DNA of 64,000 nucleotides from assembly GCA_020632755.1 (NCBI GenBank), contig JACKEY010000004.1, positions 124,001 through 188,000 on the forward strand. Reading direction: 5' to 3'. This stretch comes from Alphaproteobacteria bacterium. Lineage in GTDB: Bacteria; Myxococcota_A; UBA796; UBA2385. The position numbers and the translations under genes are program-made. Below the pieces are notes generated by a model. That model was given only the letters and a program-made list of their open reading frames with translations. It was not told the DNA's origin and searched no databases. The first letter of the stretch is position 1; each line of letters begins with the position of its first letter. Shown here piece after piece: positions 46,565 to 53,430 of this stretch.

Positions 46565-47572
46565 TCAGGGAGTGCCGACCCGCAGCTGCTCGGCGTCGGT
46601 GTCGACGTCGTACTTCACGCCGTACTCGGGCAGGGCCAGCACGCGCTGCACGATCGCTTCGTCCTGGAGCTCGATGTTCGTGTGCGGCACCGCGCCGAGC
46701 CCCTTGTTGGGCCACGCGAGCACGGCGTCCATGGCGTCGCGGCCGAGCTGCTCGTCGCTGCGGCCGTTGCGCTTGCCGAGCTGCGTCTTGACGTAGAACG
46801 TGCCCTTGTCGATGTAGTCGTACATCGCGGTGACCTGGAAGTCGGCCAGGGCCTGCTTGTACTCGGTCGAGCTCGGCGGGAACTTCGTCGGGTTCAGGGC
46901 GAACTTCGAGCCCTGCCGGCTGGCCAGGAACAGCGACTCGACCAGGGCGGCGTTGCGCGCCAGGAAGGTGCCTTCCCGCGGGATGCTGCGCTCGCTGGCC
47001 ATGGCCTGCAGGTGGTCGACCTGGCTGCCGCGGGCGTTCGTGTCCAGTCCCGTGTAGTCCGCCGGGCGCGTGCCGATGATCGGCATGATCCGGCCGCCGA
47101 CGAAGTGGTGGCCGTCGCCGGTGCTGAACTCGACCCGGACCTCGTTGCCGGACAGGATCACCTTGGTGACCTTGTCGGCGGCCGTGTTGCCGCCCCGGTC
47201 GAAGAACATCTTCTCGATCTCGGCCGCCAGGTCGCCGTCCTTCAGTCCCATCGCGACCAGCCGGTCCGTCACCACCCACAGGTTCTCGCTGTCGGTCAGG
47301 GTCTCGCCGTCCTTGGTCCGCTCCTTCGTCTGGTTCGCCGTGGAGTCCAGCGCCGCGTCCTTGACGCTGGCGGGCTCGACATGGTGGCTCTGCAGGAAGC
47401 TCCGCTTGAACCCGAAGTGCAGGTTCGTGGGCCGATCGCCGGGGCCTCCGGCCAGCTTCTCGGCCGCCGCGGCGTTCCCGGCGCCGGCACGCATCGGCGC
47501 CCCCATGCTGGTCTCGGCGCCCGACGAGGACGGGGCAGGGCTGCGGGGAGCGGGACTGCGGCTGTAGGACAC
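46565..47572 (-). CDS. hypothetical protein of unknown family
   Basis: 335 residues from GTG 47572, which has an excellent GAGGAGG ribosome site 4 bases upstream and a 130-bp, comparatively AT-rich divergent spacer shared with the peroxiredoxin gene. The N-terminal ~50 residues are Ser/Pro/Ala/Gly-rich and disordered (SPAPRSPAPSSSGAE); the rest is globular with LHFGFKRSF, GDGHHFVGG and DYIDKGTFYVKTQ. No signal peptide, membrane segment or known motif. A disordered N-terminus before a globular domain also occurs in exported effectors, but nothing here proves that. Confidence 0.68.
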   Translation of the reverse strand: MSYSRSPAPRSPAPSSSGAETSMGAPMRAGAGNAAAAEKLAGGPGDRPTNLHFGFKRSFLQSHHVEPASVKDAALDSTANQTKERTKDGETLTDSENLWVVTDRLVAMGLKDGDLAAEIEKMFFDRGGNTAADKVTKVILSGNEVRVEFSTGDGHHFVGGRIMPIIGTRPADYTGLDTNARGSQVDHLQAMASERSIPREGTFLARNAALVESLFLASRQGSKFALNPTKFPPSSTEYKQALADFQVTAMYDYIDKGTFYVKTQLGKRNGRSDEQLGRDAMDAVLAWPNKGLGAVPHTNIELQDEAIVQRVLALPEYGVKYDVDTDAEQLRVGTP

Positions 47573-47702
47573 GGGACCTCCTCGGGAATGTCGATCATCA
47601 CGCATCCGCCTCCGAACGACAACCCAAATGCCCCTTCGGGGATCTTTCGAAATCCCACCCGAGAGGTAGGAGTTTTCGCCACCCCCGAACCTGGAGTCCT
47701 CC
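47573..47702. promoter_or_regulatory. divergent promoter region, AT-richer than average
   Basis: Contains the small hairpin CCCCTTCGGGG, the palindrome TTTCGAAA and TAGGAG; serves both the 335-residue protein and the peroxiredoxin genes. No regulator site could be named. Confidence 0.4.
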
Positions 47703-48335
47703 ATGGCCATCCGACTGGGCGACATCGCCCCCGACTTCACCGCCGACAGCACCGCCGGCCGCATCTCCTTCCACAGCTTCCTCGGCGACAGCTGGGGCGT
47801 CCTGTTCAGCCACCCCAAGGACTTCACGCCCGTCTGCACCACCGAGCTCGGCACCGTGGCCACACTCGAGCCGGAGTGGAAGCGTCGCAACGTGAAGGTC
47901 GTCGGGCTCTCGGTCGACCCGATCGAGGACCACCACGCGTGGGCCGGCGACATCGAAGACGTGACCGGCAGCGCGCTGAACTTCCCGCTGGTCGCCGATC
48001 CGGACCGGACCGTCGCCAACCTGTACGACATGATCCACCCCAACGCGAACGACACGCTCACCGTGCGGAGCGTCTTCGTCATCAACCCGGACAAGAAGGT
48101 CGCCCTGACCCTGACCTACCCCGCGGCCACGGGGCGCAACTTCGACGAGCTGCTGCGGGTGATCGACAGCCTGCAGCGCACCGCGAAGCACAAGGTCGCC
48201 ACGCCCGCCAACTGGACCCCCGGCGACGACGTCATCGTCGTGCCGAGCGTCAGCGACGAGCAGGCCACCGCCCTGTTCGGCAGCTTCGAGAAGCTCAAGC
48301 CCTACCTGCGCAAGACCGCGGACCCCGTCGGCTGA
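47703..48335 (+). CDS. 1-Cys peroxiredoxin (Prx6-like)
   Basis: 210 residues. The peroxidatic Cys45 sits in FSHPKDFTPVCTTELG, the Prx6 signature, and there is no second conserved Cys in the usual 2-Cys position. The C-terminal dimer extension (from about residue 160, ATPANWTPGDDVIV) is of Prx6 type. It reduces hydrogen and organic peroxides in the cytoplasm with an external thiol. GGAG lies 6 bases before ATG 47703. YaaA and the glutathione peroxidase are other oxidative stress genes in the window, but they are not linked to it. Confidence 0.93.
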   Translation: MAIRLGDIAPDFTADSTAGRISFHSFLGDSWGVLFSHPKDFTPVCTTELGTVATLEPEWKRRNVKVVGLSVDPIEDHHAWAGDIEDVTGSALNFPLVADPDRTVANLYDMIHPNANDTLTVRSVFVINPDKKVALTLTYPAATGRNFDELLRVIDSLQRTAKHKVATPANWTPGDDVIVVPSVSDEQATALFGSFEKLKPYLRKTADPVG

Positions 48336-48445
48336 GCGCCCGCCGTCCTGCCATCGCCCCCGGTCAGAACCAGCAGGAGCACCAGGCCGATGCCTGCGTG
48401 CCTCCCGGGCAGCTGTCGTCGTCGATCGCCTCGCAGGACCCGTGC

Positions 48446-50845
48446 TCAGGCCCGGGTCACCGTCCCGCGGTTGCCGTCGACCGTGACCCGCTCGCCGTCG
48501 ACCAGCTTGCGCGTGCCGTCGCCGGTGGCGATGACGGCCGGGATGCCGTGCTCCCGGGCGACGATGGCGGCGTGGGACAGGACGCTGCCGCTGTCCGTGA
48601 CCAGCGCGGCCGCGCGCTGGAAGATCACCGTCCACGCCGGAGTGGTGATCGGACAGACGACGACGTCCCCCGGGCGCACCTCGTGGACCTGGGCGGAGCT
48701 GTGGATGACGCGGACCGATCCCGATGCGATGCCGGGGGCGCCCGCCTTGCCCGTGACCTCGCTGGTCGCGGACAGGGCCGGGGGCGACAGCTCTTCGGAC
48801 ATCGCCCACAGCATCGCGCCGTTGATGGTCCGGGCGGCCAGCGGCAGGCCGCGGACGTCCGGCATGGGGCCCGGGATCGGCCCGTAGATGTTGTCGCCGG
48901 GATGGGCGCGCACCCAGGCCTGCTCGCAGCGCACCCGGGCAGCGATCGCGCGGGCGTCGTCCCGGGCGCCCAGCAGCGCCTCGCCGAGCTCCGCCCGGGT
49001 CAGCAGCACGGCATCTGTCGGTCGCGCCAGGCCACCGCGCGCGACCAGCCGTCGGCCGGCTTCCAGGGCCACGGCCCGCATCAGCCCGCAGGGCAGGTTG
49101 TCGGTGTAGAGCACGTTGTCCTCGCGCTGGGGGTAGACCCGCTCGGCCCTGGCCAGGGCCCGGTCGAAGCGGTCGCGCGCGGCGGGATCCGACAGGGCGG
49201 CGCGGGCGGCGGCGACCGCTGCGGTCCGGGGCGCGTCGTGGTCGGGCACGGGCGCCTGGGTCAGGCACTCCCACAGCAGGGCCGCGACCAGGTCGGGCTG
49301 CTCGGCCAGGCAGGGCTCGCCGGGGTCGTAGGCCATCGTCCGGAGTCCCCAGGTGCCGAGCCAGGCGCGCATCGCCTGGGCCACCTCGGGCGCCGCGGCG
49401 TCCAGCCGGGCCAGGAAGTCCGGACCGCCGGGCTCGATGGCGGCGCAGGCGGCGGCGGAACCGCGGGCCCGCTCGGCGACCTGCTGCAGCTCCTCGGTCG
49501 GGCGGGACGACGCCGTGGACAGTCCCTGCAGCAGGGTCATCGCCTCGTGCGACGACCAGCCCAGCAGCTCCTCGCAGGCCACCTTCAGACCGTGCACGCC
49601 GACGATGTAGGGGATGAACAGCTCGAAGTGCAGGTCCATGCCCCGCTGGGCGAAGGGCATCACCTGCTCGTCGAGGTGGGCGAGCAGCGCCTCGTCGTCC
49701 AGCGCCCGCAGGTCGACGGACGCCAGGCGGGCGATCTCCGCCTGCAGCTGCGGTCGCCACTCCTGCTCCCAGCGCTCGGGCGTGCGCTCCAGCAGGCCCT
49801 CGTCCCAGACCTCCTGGGCGCGCGCGAGCTTGCGGCGGATCGACGGCACCAGGCGGGCGACGACGCCGAGCACCCACCACGGAGGCGGCGCGCTGCTGCC
49901 GTGGTCCGGCTTCGCATGGGTGTAGACCTCGTGGCCGATCGCGACGACCTCGACCTCGTCGGGCATCAGCCCGTAGTGGGCGATCATCGTGCGCAGGGCG
50001 TGCGCGTAGAGCGTCAGGTAGGTCGTGGCGCCGAAGGGAGAGATCGGGCCCGGGTAGTGGGCGCAGTCCTTCTGCCAGGTGCCCTCGGGCACCTCGAAGA
50101 CCGGGGCCGTCGGCAGGGCCGTGATCGGTCGCGCCTGCAGCAGCGCCAGCCGCCCGTCGTGGACCGCCCACTCGATGTCGACGGGGTGGCCGAGCGCCTC
50201 GGCCGTGTCGGTGGCCAGCCGGGCGACGCGCCGGGCGGTGTCTTCGTCGATGCAGCCCTCGGGGCGGGACGTCGCGGTCGCCTCCTGCCCCCGAATGGTC
50301 CAGGCGTCTCCGTCGACCTCCCCCGACACCAGGCGGTCGCCCAGGCCACCGGTCGCGCTGACCAGCACCTCGTCGCGATCGCCGGTCACCGGGTTCGCGG
50401 AGAAGGCCACGCCGGCCGCGTCCGCCGGCACCATCGCCTGGACCAGCACCGCCATGCCGGCGGCGTCGGCCCCATAGGCCTGCGCGCGTTCCGAGCGACA
50501 GGATGCCCGGCACACCTCGACGGCAGCGACCACTGCGGCCGGACCGTGCACGTCGAGCACCGTGTCGTACTGCCCGGCGAACGAAGCGTCGGGCAGGTCT
50601 TCCGCGATCCCCGACGAGCGCACCGCGACCGGACCGGCCAGGCGGGCCAGCGCGGCCGCCAGCGTCGGGTCGTCGAGCCCCACCGTCGCCCCGGCCGGGA
50701 TGACGAAGCCGGGGGGAACGTCCGCCCCGGCCTGGCGGAGCGCGGCCAGGGTCGCTGCCTTGTGCCCGCAGCGTGCCGGATCCGTCGCAGCAGCGTCGTC
50801 GAGGGTCGGGAAGGGAGGCGCGGCGAGGGGTTGGCTGAGGGTCAT
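48446..50845 (-). CDS. PEP-synthase-like dikinase (rifampin phosphotransferase type)
   Basis: 799 residues. N-terminal ATP-grasp domain: CGHKAATLAALRQAG and PPGFVIP, then PVAVRSSGIAEDLPDASFAGQYDT, VQAMVPADAAGVAFSANP and IEWAVHDGRLALLQARPIT. A middle helical linker of about 380 residues follows. The C-terminal swivel domain has SGSVLSHAAIVAREHGIPAV with the phosphorylatable His758. This architecture is shared by PEP synthase (without the TIM barrel) and rifampin phosphotransferase, which phosphorylate a bound substrate via the swivelling His. The substrate is unknown; resistance to rifamycin is not implied. ATG 50845 overlaps the TetR stop as ATGA, so both are one operon. Confidence 0.88.
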   Translation of the reverse strand: MTLSQPLAAPPFPTLDDAAATDPARCGHKAATLAALRQAGADVPPGFVIPAGATVGLDDPTLAAALARLAGPVAVRSSGIAEDLPDASFAGQYDTVLDVHGPAAVVAAVEVCRASCRSERAQAYGADAAGMAVLVQAMVPADAAGVAFSANPVTGDRDEVLVSATGGLGDRLVSGEVDGDAWTIRGQEATATSRPEGCIDEDTARRVARLATDTAEALGHPVDIEWAVHDGRLALLQARPITALPTAPVFEVPEGTWQKDCAHYPGPISPFGATTYLTLYAHALRTMIAHYGLMPDEVEVVAIGHEVYTHAKPDHGSSAPPPWWVLGVVARLVPSIRRKLARAQEVWDEGLLERTPERWEQEWRPQLQAEIARLASVDLRALDDEALLAHLDEQVMPFAQRGMDLHFELFIPYIVGVHGLKVACEELLGWSSHEAMTLLQGLSTASSRPTEELQQVAERARGSAAACAAIEPGGPDFLARLDAAAPEVAQAMRAWLGTWGLRTMAYDPGEPCLAEQPDLVAALLWECLTQAPVPDHDAPRTAAVAAARAALSDPAARDRFDRALARAERVYPQREDNVLYTDNLPCGLMRAVALEAGRRLVARGGLARPTDAVLLTRAELGEALLGARDDARAIAARVRCEQAWVRAHPGDNIYGPIPGPMPDVRGLPLAARTINGAMLWAMSEELSPPALSATSEVTGKAGAPGIASGSVRVIHSSAQVHEVRPGDVVVCPITTPAWTVIFQRAAALVTDSGSVLSHAAIVAREHGIPAVIATGDGTRKLVDGERVTVDGNRGTVTRA

Positions 50846-51474
50846 CGGGGCTCCGGGGGAGGGAGGGGCGCCAGGCGGTCCCGGCGGGCCAGGTCGTCGA
50901 TGAGGATCTGCAGTGCCCAGGCCGCGGCCTGGCCGGCTTCGGCGCTCGACAGCTCGTGCTCGACCGTCAGTCCGAACCACGTCCGGCTGCTGGTCAGGGT
51001 GCGGAGCAGGGCCGCGGCGCGGTGGAGCTCGTCGGCGGGCAGGCGAGGGAAGGCCCTGGCCATCGCAGCTTCGAGCGTGCGCGTGCGGTGCTGGTGCGAT
51101 GGCGTCACGCGACCCAGCGCGATCGAGGTGATCACGTAGACCTGCATCAGGTCGCGAGCTTCGTCGAACCGCTCGAAGAATCCGCGCACGGTGTCCGGCA
51201 GCTTGCCCAGGTCGTCGGGCTGGCTCGGCAGGCCGCGCCCCTGGGTCAGGGCGTCGATGCTCTCGGCCAGCCCGTCGAGCAGGTCCTCGCGCGTGGCGAA
51301 GTGCCGGTACACCGTCCGATGCGAGACCCCGGCCTTCCGGGCCACGTTCTGGACCGAGAAGGCATGCACGCCGTCCGTGCGCACCACCTCGACCACCGCC
51401 TCGAGGATGCGGGCCCGCGTCTCGGCCTTCACGGCGTCGCGGGCGGGGCTGTTGTAGTCGCGAGGAGGACTCAT
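50842..51474 (-). CDS. TetR/AcrR family transcriptional regulator
   Basis: 210 residues from ATG 51474 (GGAG 9 bases upstream). The alternative GTG 51501 lies upstream of the likely transcription start, so it is rejected. The helix-turn-helix is at about residues 38-60 (FSVQNVARKAGVSHRTVYRHF), typical TetR; the rest is a helical ligand-binding domain without identifiable ligand. Its stop overlaps the 48446 dikinase start. Divergent from the DHH-viperin operon, with an inverted repeat over its own promoter, so it probably represses itself and perhaps the viperin operon (inference). Confidence 0.92.
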   Translation of the reverse strand: MSPPRDYNSPARDAVKAETRARILEAVVEVVRTDGVHAFSVQNVARKAGVSHRTVYRHFATREDLLDGLAESIDALTQGRGLPSQPDDLGKLPDTVRGFFERFDEARDLMQVYVITSIALGRVTPSHQHRTRTLEAAMARAFPRLPADELHRAAALLRTLTSSRTWFGLTVEHELSSAEAGQAAAWALQILIDDLARRDRLAPLPPPEPR

Positions 51475-51503
51475 CCGGGGGCGCTCCGGTAGTGGTGACA
51501 CAA

Positions 51504-51532
51504 GTTATGGCGCGAAATGGATTTGGCGTCAA
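51504..51532 (-). promoter_or_regulatory. near-consensus sigma70 promoter of the tetR operon
   Basis: Leftward TTGACG (51527-51532), a 17-base spacer and CATAAC (51504-51509). The predicted start is near 51497, leaving a short leader with GGAG before ATG 51474. Confidence 0.65.
51508..51531. promoter_or_regulatory. candidate TetR operator (imperfect inverted repeat)
   Basis: TGGCGCGAAAT, two bases (GG), then ATTTGGCGTCA. The second half reversed reads TGACGCCAAAT, matching the first at 9 of 11 positions. The 24-bp site fills the spacer between -35 and -10 of the tetR promoter, the classic position for autorepression. Confidence 0.55.
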
Positions 51533-51616
51533 TGGTTGTGGCGTGAATTTGGGGTGGAGGGTCGTGTGCGTGTGCAGCGGGGGGCGGCCGGCGGTCCGCC
51601 TGCCTGCACTCCTGGA

Positions 51617-51622
51617 TAGTGG
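51617..51622 (+). promoter_or_regulatory. TA element (TAGTGG) 6 nt before the DHH protein start
   Basis: TAGTGG, 6 bases, ATG 51629; no Shine-Dalgarno sequence. Candidate start of the viperin operon transcript. Confidence 0.4.
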
Positions 51623-51628
51623 TCATCG

Positions 51629-52525
51629 ATGGCGACCGGCCTCCTCATCACCGCCAAGACGAACCCGGACCTGGACGGTGTGGCATGCGCCGTGGCCTAC
51701 GCCGAGCTCCTCCGAGCCACCGGACGTCCGGCGGTGGCGGTGATTGCGGGCACTCCCGACGCAGAGGCCCGGTACGTCCTGGAACGCCTGGGCCTCCACG
51801 TGCCTGGGCCGGTCGTGGGCCCCGGCTCCCCGGTGGTCCTGGTCGACATGAGCGCACTCCCGGGCCTGCCCGCGTTCGTCGATCCCGCTGCGGTCGTAGA
51901 GGTCATCGACCACCGCCTCCACGGAGAGCCGGCGCGGAGCTTCCCCCACGCCGCAGTGCAGGTGGAACCGGTCGGAGCTGCCGCGACGCTGGTCCACGAG
52001 CGGTTCGAACAGTCAGCTGTGGTGCCTTCGGCCGAGGTCGCCTGGTTGCTGCAGGCAGCCATCCACTCCAACACCCTGCGACTTCGGGGTGCCGTCGCCA
52101 CCGCTCGGGATGTGGCGGCTGCCGCGGTCCTCGCATCCCGTCACCCGCTGCCGGAGGGGTTCGTCGAGGCGCAATTCCGGGCCCGGGCCGACGAGATCCT
52201 CCGGGACCTTCCCTCCGTCCTTCAGCGCGAGACCAAGACCTTCCAGCATCCCTCGGGCGACTTCCGGGTGGCCCAGCTGGAGTGCCCTGGGGCAGTGGAG
52301 CTGGCGGAACGGGCGCGCGCCCACACGGCGCTCCCCAGGTTGTTGCTGAACCTGGTGGACCCGATGGTGCCTTCCTCTCTCATCGTGGTCCACGATCGGG
52401 ACTTCCGGGCCTGGGTGGGCCGGAAGGTCGGGCTCGAGTTCTCGGCGGATGCGGCACGGCCTGGCCGTGTGCTGCTGCGCAAGCAGATCGTTGCCCGGCT
52501 GTTGGAAGCGGAGGCGGCCCCATGA
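51629..52525 (+). CDS. DHH family protein, family II pyrophosphatase-like
   Basis: 298 residues, matching in order the manganese-dependent (family II) inorganic pyrophosphatases: TNPDLDGVACAVAYAELLR (10-30), LVDMS with Asp73, EVIDHRLHG with Asp94-His95, VEPVGAAAT, AAIHSNTLRL and a C-terminal LLRKQIVARL like the SRKKQ substrate site. Three usual metal positions differ: the first His of the GHKNPDxD motif is Lys here, the second His of DHH is Arg96, and the Asp of the SDS motif is Asn148. It may therefore hydrolyse a different phosphoanhydride or ester, or only bind one. Its stop overlaps the viperin start (ATGA), so the two are made together. Confidence 0.85.
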   Translation: MATGLLITAKTNPDLDGVACAVAYAELLRATGRPAVAVIAGTPDAEARYVLERLGLHVPGPVVGPGSPVVLVDMSALPGLPAFVDPAAVVEVIDHRLHGEPARSFPHAAVQVEPVGAAATLVHERFEQSAVVPSAEVAWLLQAAIHSNTLRLRGAVATARDVAAAAVLASRHPLPEGFVEAQFRARADEILRDLPSVLQRETKTFQHPSGDFRVAQLECPGAVELAERARAHTALPRLLLNLVDPMVPSSLIVVHDRDFRAWVGRKVGLEFSADAARPGRVLLRKQIVARLLEAEAAP

Positions 52526-53430
52526 GGCGAGTGGACTGGATGACCGCCGGACCGGGTGGCCTGCCCATTCCGATCAATGTGTCATGGCACCTCTGGCCGG
52601 ACTGCAACCTCGCGTGCACCTACTGCTACGCCACGTTCCGCGACATCCCGGGCACGCTCTCCGAGCGACGGGCCATCGACGTCCTCGACCGGCTCCGGGA
52701 AGCCGGCACCGAGAAGGTCACGTTCGTGGGTGGCGAGCCCACCATGTGTCCGCACCTTCCCCAGCTGGTGCGCCATGCCAAGGAGATCGGCCTGGTCACC
52801 ATGCTCGTGACCAACGGCACGAGGCTGGACCCCGCCTACCGTGGCGAGATCGTGCCCTACCTGGACTGGGTCTCGCTCAGCATCGATGCGGCCGATCCAG
52901 CCCTGATGGCCGCCATGGGCCGCGGGAACGCCCGGTTCCATGCACTGTGCCTGCGCAGGTGGGAGGAGCTCGCGCAGGTTCCCCACCTGCGCCTGAAGGT
53001 CAACACCGTTGTCACGCGCCAGAACCTGCACGACGACATGCGCGGCTTGATCCGCACGCTCCGGCCGGCCCGCTGGAAGGTCTTCCAGGTGCTCCCGGTC
53101 GCAGGCCAGAACGACGGACAGGTGGAGCCCCTGCTCATCACGCAACAGGAATTCGAGGGGTGGGTCGCCCGGCACCGCGAGCTGGACGCCGAGAACATCG
53201 GACCCGTGGCCGAGGACAACCGCGACCTCACCGGGACCTACCTGATGCTGGACGCTCTCGGCCGCTTCTTCCACAACAAGACCGGGCGGCACGTCTACAC
53301 CGACTCCCTGCTCGATGTCGGTGTCTGGGAGGCTGTCAGTCAGGTCGGCTGGGACACCGAGGGCTTCCTGGCTCGCGCGGGCGTGTACGACTGGGCGCCG
53401 CCCTCAGAGGCGGGTGACCGCGGAAGCTGA
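52522..53430 (+). CDS. viperin-like radical SAM enzyme (prokaryotic viperin, pVip)
   Basis: 302 residues. The CxxxCxxC cluster motif is CNLACTYC (Cys28, 32, 35), followed by GGEP (70-73). Viperin-specific segments are present in order: TEKVTF, LKVNTVV (158-164), RWKVFQ (184-189), the DN...YLMLDALGRF segment (232-249), SLLDVGV (262-268) and a C-terminal FLARAGVYDW. Animal viperin and prokaryotic viperins have equivalent RWKVFQ, ILDVGV and RGGxYxW. Such enzymes convert CTP, GTP or UTP to 3'-deoxy-3',4'-didehydro nucleotides that stop viral RNA polymerases. The substrate here is unknown. MoaA-type enzymes share the core but not these C-terminal motifs. It overlaps the DHH gene upstream and, by 27 bases, the convergent dikinase gene. 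Confidence 0.88.
   Translation: MRRVDWMTAGPGGLPIPINVSWHLWPDCNLACTYCYATFRDIPGTLSERRAIDVLDRLREAGTEKVTFVGGEPTMCPHLPQLVRHAKEIGLVTMLVTNGTRLDPAYRGEIVPYLDWVSLSIDAADPALMAAMGRGNARFHALCLRRWEELAQVPHLRLKVNTVVTRQNLHDDMRGLIRTLRPARWKVFQVLPVAGQNDGQVEPLLITQQEFEGWVARHRELDAENIGPVAEDNRDLTGTYLMLDALGRFFHNKTGRHVYTDSLLDVGVWEAVSQVGWDTEGFLARAGVYDWAPPSEAGDRGS

Larger units (their letters stand above)
51475..51628. promoter_or_regulatory. shared control region of the TetR and viperin operons
   Basis: 154 bases between divergent starts, with an AT-richer core (51500-51560). Holds the leftward TTGACG promoter, the operator-like inverted repeat, a further TGGCGTGAATT half-site copy near 51540, and the rightward TAGTGG element next to the DHH start. 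Confidence 0.6.

Noticed and set aside
48446..50845. Calling the dikinase a rifampicin resistance gene
   Set aside because: The architecture is shared by enzymes with many acceptors; no drug-binding residues could be verified.
46682..51139. Very long + strand open frame across several genes
   Set aside because: Opposite the dikinase and TetR genes; low-complexity shadow sequence without domains.
51475..51501. Upstream GTG start for the TetR protein
   Set aside because: It lies upstream of the transcription start predicted from TTGACG-N17-CATAAC and has no ribosome site; ATG 51474 does.
52522..53430. MoaA (molybdenum cofactor) assignment for the radical SAM protein
   Set aside because: MoaA has a second C-terminal Fe-S Cys motif and a GGG-type terminal tail, which are absent; viperin-type RWKVFQ and LLDVGV are present.
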